This document shows positions 36,689 through 41,965 of a stretch of 41,965 bases of DNA, in pieces. Each line of letters begins with the position of its first letter. Positions within the stretch are counted from its first letter, which is position 1. The notes under the pieces are model-generated. The model searched no databases and was not told where the DNA came from. It was given only the letters and a program-made list of their open reading frames with translations. The position numbers were made by a program, and so were the translations under genes. Origin of the DNA: Planctomycetota bacterium (GTDB lineage Bacteria; Planctomycetota; Phycisphaerae; Sedimentisphaerales; Anaerobacaceae); NCBI GenBank assembly GCA_020351025.1, contig CP070728.1:1051447-1093411 (forward strand), in the 5' to 3' direction.

Positions 36689-38461
36689 ATGGGAAAAAAC
36701 AAAAAGCGCACAACAAAAACACCTTATGCCGCTAAAAATTCATCATCCCACCCGCTCGCTATTGCCGTTATTATTCTTTTCGCAACATTAGCCGTTTATT
36801 GGCAGGTCTTGAGTCACGAATTTATTAATTTGGATGACAACAAATACGTTGCAGAAAATCCTCGCGTCCAACAAGGATTAACTTGGGAAAATGTCAAATG
36901 GGCCTTTACAACAAAACACGCCAGCAACTGGCACCCTTTGACCTGGCTTAGTCATATGTTGGATTGTCACTTATTCGCCTTGAATCCAGCGGGGCATCAT
37001 TTGGGTAATTTGCTCTTTCATCTGCTAAACACGCTGCTATTGTTGTTGGTCCTTCATCGCTTGACAAACGACCTTTGGCCCAGCGCCTTCGTGGCAGCAC
37101 TGTTTGCGTTGCATCCTTTACAAGCAGAGTCTGTGGCATGGGTTGCAGAACGAAAGAATGTTTTGGGTATGTTTTTCTGGCTACTCACAATGGGGGCATA
37201 CCACGGATATGCCGAGCGTCCGGGCTTTATGAGGTATGTATTGGTTGTAATCTTGTTTGCCTTCGGTCTAATGGCCAAGCCTATGCTCGTAACAGTTCCT
37301 TTTGTTTTACTCCTGCTGGACTACTGGCCGCTAAGACGCCTCGGGACTGATGTACCGAAGCCATCTGTCGGAACTGCTAAGCATCACAGGTCAACCTTTG
37401 GGCTTATCTTGCTTGAAAAAGTGCCTCTCTTGGTTTTAGCGGTTGTCTCAGGCGCCTTTACACTGCGGGCCCAGCAGGCTGTAACAGTCTCTTTACGGGC
37501 GCTTGACCTGCATTCTCGTATAGCTAATGCGCTGATATCATATCTCGTTTATCTAAGAATGACGATTTGGCCTGCGAAACTTGCCGTATTTTATCCTCAC
37601 ATAGGAAAGCTTCTCCTGTGGCAGGAAGCGGCAGCAGCTGCTGTCTTGGTAGTATTGACGGTTTTAGTGATTTGGGTGCGCCGTCGCTATCGTTATTTGC
37701 TCGTTGGCTGGTTGTGGTATTTGGGGACACTGATTCCGGTAATTGGTATCATTCAGGTTGGCACTCAAAAATATGCAGACCGCTACGCATATGTGCCTTT
37801 GGTTGGCATCTTTATTATTATTGCTTGGGGTGTACCTGATATTCTAAAACGCGTACGCTACAAAAAAACGGCATTGGCAATATCATCAGCTGCTCTGCTG
37901 TCGGCTCTGGCGGTTTGTACTTCCTTTCAGGTGAGCTACTGGCACGACAGCATCACTTTATATGAACATGCCCTGAAAGTGACACAGGATAATCACTTGG
38001 CGCACAACAACCTGGGAGTAGCCCTGAAAAATCGCGGCAGGCTCAATGAGGCTATGGCACAATGGAGATTAGCGCTGGAGGTCTTTCCTCTCTACGGTGA
38101 TGCAATTGCCAACTTGGCACCGGAGCTCGTCGAAAGAGGCCGAGCTGACGAGGCAATTAAGTATTGTAACGACTTCATTCAGCAAGGTCGGGATCATTGC
38201 CAGGTACGAAATAACCTCGGAAATGCATTTAGAGAAAAAGGTGAAATTGATGAGGCCATTAAGCATTATCAAAGAGCACTACAGCTGAAGCCAAACGCTT
38301 GGCAGGTCCACTACAATCTTGGCTTGGTCTTAACTGAGAAACTAAACTTTACTGAAGCCGTCAAACATTTTCAAGAAGCACTACGCTTTTCTCATAATAA
38401 CCCCATTGTAAGTAAAGCACTCAGTGATGCAATGAACAAGAAACGCCAATTAAGTGATTGA
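36689..38461 (+). CDS. TMTC-like multispanning membrane protein with C-terminal TPRs
   Basis: Start placed at the ATG of MGKNKKRTTKTPYAAK; a TTG 20 codons earlier is less plausible. The 590-residue protein has about ten hydrophobic segments in the first 420 residues, with a loop HEFINLDDNKYVAENPRVQ after the first helix that matches the glycosyltransferase-C-like family including eukaryotic TMTC1-4 O-mannosyltransferases (an LDD acidic motif follows the first helix). FALHPLQAESVAWVAERKN is also typical. The C-terminus (about 440-585) has four TPRs, e.g. AHNNLGVALKNRGRLNEAMA. Role inferred: lipid-linked sugar transfer to proteins. It is separate from the exosortase cluster. Confidence 0.82.
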   Translation: MGKNKKRTTKTPYAAKNSSSHPLAIAVIILFATLAVYWQVLSHEFINLDDNKYVAENPRVQQGLTWENVKWAFTTKHASNWHPLTWLSHMLDCHLFALNPAGHHLGNLLFHLLNTLLLLLVLHRLTNDLWPSAFVAALFALHPLQAESVAWVAERKNVLGMFFWLLTMGAYHGYAERPGFMRYVLVVILFAFGLMAKPMLVTVPFVLLLLDYWPLRRLGTDVPKPSVGTAKHHRSTFGLILLEKVPLLVLAVVSGAFTLRAQQAVTVSLRALDLHSRIANALISYLVYLRMTIWPAKLAVFYPHIGKLLLWQEAAAAAVLVVLTVLVIWVRRRYRYLLVGWLWYLGTLIPVIGIIQVGTQKYADRYAYVPLVGIFIIIAWGVPDILKRVRYKKTALAISSAALLSALAVCTSFQVSYWHDSITLYEHALKVTQDNHLAHNNLGVALKNRGRLNEAMAQWRLALEVFPLYGDAIANLAPELVERGRADEAIKYCNDFIQQGRDHCQVRNNLGNAFREKGEIDEAIKHYQRALQLKPNAWQVHYNLGLVLTEKLNFTEAVKHFQEALRFSHNNPIVSKALSDAMNKKRQLSD

Positions 38462-38574
38462 CAAAAGACTCCCAGCGAAGTCCCCAAATTCAGATTTTTC
38501 ACTCTGAAATTAACTTTGAAAAAACGGCAAATTAATTAAAAAACCAGCATAATCGACTCAAAGCCGCCATTTTA

Positions 38575-38601
38575 ACTACGCTCTTCAGCGAGTGTTTTTT
38601 T
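38575..38601 (+). terminator. Intrinsic terminator after the TMTC-like gene
   Basis: act-(a)-cgct pairs with agcg-agt around a 4-nt loop (7 bp, one bulge), followed by gttttttt. It lies about 115 nt after the stop codon and just before the promoter at 38608. Confidence 0.5.
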
Positions 38602-38607
38602 CTTGAT

Positions 38608-38635
38608 TTGAACTCTGAAATTTGGTATATATAAT
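38608..38635 (+). promoter_or_regulatory. Promoter of the orphan RNA candidate
   Basis: TTGAAC, 16-nt spacer, perfect TATAAT at 38630-38635. An overlapping pair TTGATT (38603), 17 nt, TATATA (38626) is also possible and would start the transcript near 38638, exactly where the closing helix begins. Confidence 0.65.
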
Positions 38636-38637
38636 GT

Positions 38638-38870
38638 TGCTGGCTGACCTCTGCTGTGTACGTATTGAAATAAGATTTGAAAAAACCGATACCCGTACTC
38701 AGGGAAATCGGGCCTTGATGGATCGAAAATGCCTACTCGATAGGACTTTCGGACACAAGCAACGATTACCCACTTTGAAATACTGGGTTTGTTCAGACAC
38801 TTTCTTACGGCGTCAGCGGTGGAAAGCCAAGCAGTTAATAAAAGGCCTGTTTATACAGGCCTTTTTCTTT
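38638..38870 (+). ncRNA. Candidate structured non-coding RNA (orphan)
   Basis: No credible coding sequence occupies this stretch, yet it has a promoter in front and a strong terminator behind. By hand it folds into a closed multibranch structure. The closing helix joins 38638-38656 with 38814-38833 (about 16 bp: tgct/agca, ggct/agcc, a GA/AA internal loop, then cctctgctg/cagcggtgg with one mismatch). Inside are three hairpins: 38686-38711 (ccgat/atcgg and ccc/ggg), 38724-38751 (cgaaa/tttcg and ccta/tagg) and 38761-38793 (aac/gtt and accca/tgggt). It does not match tmRNA, RNase P, SRP or a rod-like 6S RNA as I know them. Transcription and function are inferred. Confidence 0.55.
38842..38870 (+). 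terminator. Strong intrinsic terminator ending the RNA candidate
   Basis: Perfect 9-bp stem aaggcctgt/acaggcctt with a ttat loop, followed by a T-rich tract (tttctttttc). The 287 nt that follow, up to the next gene, show no further clear feature. Confidence 0.85.
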
Positions 38871-39157
38871 TTCACAATTCTCCCCCTTTGCAGAGCTGAG
38901 TGGTATCGACCTATCAAGGTCCCTTTATCCAAACGAATCCTCAAAAAATTACGTCTTTTCAACGGAAAAGTTCTTGCATAAATAACTGTAGGTTGGTAGT
39001 TTGCTCCCGGTTTATTTCCTGTCGAGTGGTAAACCTGAGCGGAAAGCGTCATAAGTGGTTTTCGACTATAAGCGGGCTTTGAAAAACCAAGAGTCTAATG
39101 TTGACTATCGACATCGTAAATCTAAGACGTAATTTATTCGGTATAGGGAGGAATATT

Positions 39158-39838
39158 ATGTCCAGAAATAAGATGTGCGTGTGGTTTGCTGTATTGGGTT
39201 TCGCCGCAGTGTGTGGTTTTTTTGTTGGGTGTAAAGGTTTGGCCATCCGACCAACTGCTGCACCATCGGATGTATTGGGCCCTTACGAACTCGACAGTGA
39301 TGGATTCATAACTGACTGGCTCGTCGTTGGGCCTTTTCCCAATCCCGGAGATAGACCGGACAACAAAGGCTTTCACGTCGATTACCTGAAAAACTATGGG
39401 GGCGAGGCAAATTATGTCCCCGTCAACGGTAATGAAGTAGCCAAAGACGACAAAACCATAGTAAAATGGGCGCAATACCAATCGAGACATTACTCCAGAA
39501 TCAACTTCTTCTCCATTGACCATCTTGGCCTCGGCTATAACGAAGAAGACATCCTTGTATACGCTGGTTGCTTGCTCGAATGTGAAAATGATATGCAGCT
39601 TGAATTAAAAATCGGCTCTGATGATGGTTATAAACTTTGGCTTGACCATAAACTTATTGGCCAGCAGCACATCTACCGTGCAGCTTACCAGGACCAGGAA
39701 ACATACCCCGTTAAACTTTTAAAGGGAACACACATTGTCCTTATAAAGGTCGACCAGGACTACGGTTCCTTTGAATTTATGATGCGAGTGGTCACTCCTG
39801 ATGGTAAAAGAGCAACAGGGATTAAGGTTTGGAACTGA
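39158..39838 (+). CDS. Lipoprotein with PA14-like beta-sandwich domain
   Basis: Start at the ATG of MSRNKMCVWFAVLGFAAV, preceded by an AGGGAGGA ribosome site. The 226-residue product has a lipobox FFVGC (Cys about residue 25). The segment DWLVVGPFPNPGDRPDN followed by a domain with LKIGSDDGYKLWLDHKLIG and LLKGTHIVLIKVDQDYG is a recurrent beta-sandwich module of planctomycete surface proteins related to PA14/carbohydrate-binding folds. The carbohydrate-binding role is inferred; no enzyme motif is visible. A promoter was not identified. It sits alone between the RNA candidate and the large leader. Confidence 0.8.
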   Translation: MSRNKMCVWFAVLGFAAVCGFFVGCKGLAIRPTAAPSDVLGPYELDSDGFITDWLVVGPFPNPGDRPDNKGFHVDYLKNYGGEANYVPVNGNEVAKDDKTIVKWAQYQSRHYSRINFFSIDHLGLGYNEEDILVYAGCLLECENDMQLELKIGSDDGYKLWLDHKLIGQQHIYRAAYQDQETYPVKLLKGTHIVLIKVDQDYGSFEFMMRVVTPDGKRATGIKVWN

Positions 39839-40050
39839 CACACCACGCATTTTTTGCCGAGTATTTTCGTGTTACCTAACCCTGTTTTTCGAAGCTAACT
39901 GGTAATATCCCGTCGGTAGTGTCTTCTGCTCATATCGGCCATTCCAGCACGCGAAGGGGGGCTTCAATTCGCACCTCCTGGGCTTAACCTGCTCATCATA
40001 ATGACAGGTGTTCTTAGGACACCCCTAAAGAGGAAAATTCTATAATTTTC

Positions 40051-40079
40051 TTGACAAATGAGTACGAATCGCGTAAATT
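40051..40079 (+). promoter_or_regulatory. Promoter of the large repeat-protein gene
   Basis: Consensus TTGACA, 17-nt spacer, TAAATT (4 of 6). Expected start near 40086. The 212 nt between the lipoprotein stop and this promoter contain a small hairpin (ggtgttc-tta-ggacacc, 40007-40023) without a U-tract. Confidence 0.65.
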
Positions 40080-40085
40080 CTAATT

Positions 40086-40431
40086 ATTGTGAGAGAGGTT
40101 CGCTTATCGCTTGTAAGCCTTTGGGCAACAAAAATGTGGTTTTTAGATTGCTTTCTTAACCACAGCGGTCATAAAGACCGCGAGGTTTACAGGTCAAAAC
40201 TGTCCCTTTTATAAAAAAATAAGACCAGCTCTCGAAAAGAGGAGAAAAAAACAAAACTAAGCCGTAATTGCCCTGGCCTTGGTTTCAAACAGGCACGAAA
40301 TATACTAATTAACTAACTTAATTAGGGAAGGTTATCCGTGCTTGTTGTACGAAGCGTGCCTGTTGTAAAATAACTGTTTTGGCGAAAAGCCAAAGAATCT
40401 TTGAAGTGTTTAGTGTTAAGGAGGAATTATT
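40086..40431 (+). promoter_or_regulatory. Long structured 5' leader (candidate riboregulator)
   Basis: About 346 nt between promoter and start codon with a series of helices: 40135-40141/40158-40164 (tgtggtt/aaccaca), 40165-40170/40176-40181 (gcggtc/gaccgc), 40229-40232/40238-40241 (ctct/agag), 40305-40312/40318-40325 (ctaattaa/ttaattag) and 40378-40383/40389-40394 (tttggc/gccaaa). The arm aacaggcacg at 40288-40297 pairs perfectly with cgtgcctgtt at 40355-40364 or, with one G-U, with cgtgcttgtt at 40337-40346, so two mutually exclusive folds exist. The first helix and hairpin loops resemble no riboswitch class I know. The ribosome site AAGGAGG lies just outside the last hairpin. Confidence 0.55.
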
Positions 40432-41965
40432 ATGTGTAGAAAATTATGTATTTTAGCATCTTTTGTTTTGGTACTTGCTTTTGGCGCTACAGCACAGGCT
40501 GCATCTATTGATATCAACAACCCGAGCTTCGAGTACGACTGTGACGGCAATCAGGTTCCGGGACATGGCACAGCCTGTGCCTGGCTAGAGAATGCCGAAG
40601 GAGCCGGAGGCTGGACAGGTGTAGATGTGATGTGCCCATACGCATTAGACTCAGACGACCCACTGCACTGCCATCGCTGGCCCGGACCAACCGACCCGTG
40701 TGGCACTGGAACCGATGTTGTCTATCAGTACATTCAACACGATTCAGGCTGCAACGTCTATCAAATCCTGGATATGAACAACTCAGATGCAAACGCTGTC
40801 ATCCAGGAAGGCAGGCGCTACACCCTTAGATTTGATGCGCTGGTTGGTGAACCTGGTGAAAGTGGTAATCAGATTAAAGGCGTACTGTTTTACGTGGCAG
40901 ACCCTTGCTATCCCGACGTAAATCATGTTGAGCTTGCCAGCAAAGTACACACAGTGCTGTGGATAGATAGACCCCTCAGTGTTTGTAAGGGTACAAGCAG
41001 GCTTGACTCACCAGGTGATTGCCCGGATTGGAACTATGACCTCAAGGTGGTTTTCGTAGCTCAAGCCGACAGCAACGGCAAAACATTGGGCATCAAGTTT
41101 CAATCTGTCGGTCAGTTGTATGATAATTACACCTTTGTCGATAATGTTCGGCTGGATTGGCAGTGGGCAACTCAGGCCTACAGCCCCAGTCCGGATGATG
41201 GCGCCGTTGATGTGCCCAAAGATGCAAATCTTATCTGGAGTCCGGGATTATGGGCTAAAGATACAAACGGGCACGATGTGTACTTCGGCTCTACCTGGGC
41301 TGAAGTAAATAGTGCCACCACCGCTTCTGCTGAATTCATGGGAAATCAAGATGCTAACGAGTATGACCCGGGAACAATGGTTCTGGGCGATACCTACTAC
41401 TGGCGTATCGATGAGGTAAATGAGAACTACGTCCCTGGTCCTGTGCCCGTGCCTCCGAATGGCCGCTGGAAAGGCGAAATCTGGAGCTTTACAGTTGAAG
41501 GACGCGCCAGAAATCCCTATCCTCCTGATGGCGCCGCCGAAGTGCCCAAAAACGTCATCCTTAGATGGACAGCGGGAGCCGAGTCTAAGTGGCACGATGT
41601 ATACTTCGGCACAAGTGAAGCCGATGTTACAGCTGCTACTACAGCTTCGTCGGAGTACAAGACCCGGCTGGACCTCGGCACCGAGCAGTACGATGCCGGA
41701 ACTAATGAAAATCCCCAGGTAGGCGAGCAGTACTTCTGGCGTATCGACGAGGTCAACACCCTAACAGTCAAGGGCCACGTCTGGGACTTCACCGTCGCAG
41801 ACTACATCCTTGTCGATGACTTTGACTTCTACGCCAACCCAACGGAGCTGCGAGCTGTATGGAAAGACTACTACAGCGCTATAGGCGGCGATGGAGTGGT
41901 CTGGGTTAACAAAGACGCAAACTACGCCGTCGATGGTAACTCGATGCTGTTTGAATACTGGAACA
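40432..41965 (+). CDS. Large secreted repeat protein, 3' truncated
   Basis: The frame runs from an ATG with an ideal AAGGAGGA site to the end of the window without a stop (511 codons visible). A signal peptide (MCRKLCILASFVLVLAFG ... AQA) is followed by an N-terminal beta-sandwich-like module (SIDINNPSFEYDCDG ... VDNVRLDW, about 25-245). Two repeats of about 110 residues come next, each with P..DGA.[VE]VP., HDVYFG[ST] and YFWRIDEVN or YYWRIDEVN. The last visible part (LVDDFDFYANPTELRAVWK) begins the next module, which in related planctomycete proteins precedes lectin-like or LamG domains. The C-terminal sorting signal, if any, is outside the window. Role: extracellular, probably carbohydrate- or matrix-related (inferred). 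Confidence 0.88.
   Translation, partial: MCRKLCILASFVLVLAFGATAQAASIDINNPSFEYDCDGNQVPGHGTACAWLENAEGAGGWTGVDVMCPYALDSDDPLHCHRWPGPTDPCGTGTDVVYQYIQHDSGCNVYQILDMNNSDANAVIQEGRRYTLRFDALVGEPGESGNQIKGVLFYVADPCYPDVNHVELASKVHTVLWIDRPLSVCKGTSRLDSPGDCPDWNYDLKVVFVAQADSNGKTLGIKFQSVGQLYDNYTFVDNVRLDWQWATQAYSPSPDDGAVDVPKDANLIWSPGLWAKDTNGHDVYFGSTWAEVNSATTASAEFMGNQDANEYDPGTMVLGDTYYWRIDEVNENYVPGPVPVPPNGRWKGEIWSFTVEGRARNPYPPDGAAEVPKNVILRWTAGAESKWHDVYFGTSEADVTAATTASSEYKTRLDLGTEQYDAGTNENPQVGEQYFWRIDEVNTLTVKGHVWDFTVADYILVDDFDFYANPTELRAVWKDYYSAIGGDGVVWVNKDANYAVDGNSMLFEYWN

Noticed and set aside
38638-38870. 6S RNA, tmRNA, RNase P or SRP RNA identity
   Set aside because: The fold has a closing helix with three hairpins rather than a long rod with a central bubble. 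There is no tRNA-like end with CCA, no RNase P core strings and no SRP tetraloop domain.
38622-38981. 119-residue open frame on the plus strand
   Set aside because: It has no ribosome site, runs straight through a perfect intrinsic terminator and has no recognisable domain. The RNA candidate explains the same stretch better.
1-41965. CRISPR array, transposon, integrase or tRNA gene
   Set aside because: No regularly spaced repeats, transposase or integrase motifs, terminal inverted repeats or cloverleaf with a T-arm were found on reading both strands.

Overview
The window looks like chromosomal DNA from an anaerobic member of the Planctomycetota, probably class Phycisphaerae. The signs are an exosortase with two PEP-CTERM proteins ending in VPEPATVLLLGLGS-type tails, a secreted subtilase with a type I dockerin, surface proteins built from YFG.../YWRIDEVN repeats, an aspartate carbamoyltransferase with the FFEDSTRTR variant, and a full-length pyruvate:ferredoxin oxidoreductase. 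This assignment is inferred from gene families; no rRNA, tRNA, CRISPR array or transposase was recognised.

Layout. 1-1626: 3' part of a secretin, closed by a bidirectional terminator. 1752-6413 (minus): dockerin subtilase, then aroA-aroC (last two shikimate steps). 6494-9868 (plus): pyrR-pyrB-pyrC plus a YacP-like NYN ribonuclease gene, behind an extended -10 promoter. 10024-14446: nifJ and a lipoprotein. 14447-15073: non-coding, with hairpins. 15074-26834: envelope/exosortase cluster consisting of a Wza-like exporter, exosortase, EpsI-like partner, a 1643-residue TPR protein, a Wzc-like tyrosine kinase and a sugar epimerase. 26863-29383: PEGA lipoprotein (minus) and two tandem PEP-CTERM/lamin-tail-like proteins, plausible exosortase substrates. 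29458-36378: Gfo/Idh/MocA oxidoreductase, pheT without pheS, and a trehalose pair (OtsA-OtsB fusion followed by TreT). 36689-41965: a TMTC-like membrane/TPR protein, a candidate orphan structured RNA, a lipoprotein, and the start of a large secreted repeat protein behind a long structured leader.

How it fits together: the cluster at 15-29 kb looks like a system that makes or exports a surface polysaccharide and sorts PEP-CTERM proteins into the envelope. The rest is mostly housekeeping metabolism (aromatic amino acids, pyrimidines, pyruvate oxidation, trehalose).

The observations most worth following up are (i) a promoter- and terminator-bounded, multibranch-folding RNA candidate at 38638-38870, (ii) a roughly 350-nt leader at 40086-40431 with two competing partners for the same 10-nt arm, (iii) a chorismate synthase without the ESHG histidine, and (iv) a subtilase whose catalytic Asp position reads Cys. 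All folds were derived by eye and no database search was run.
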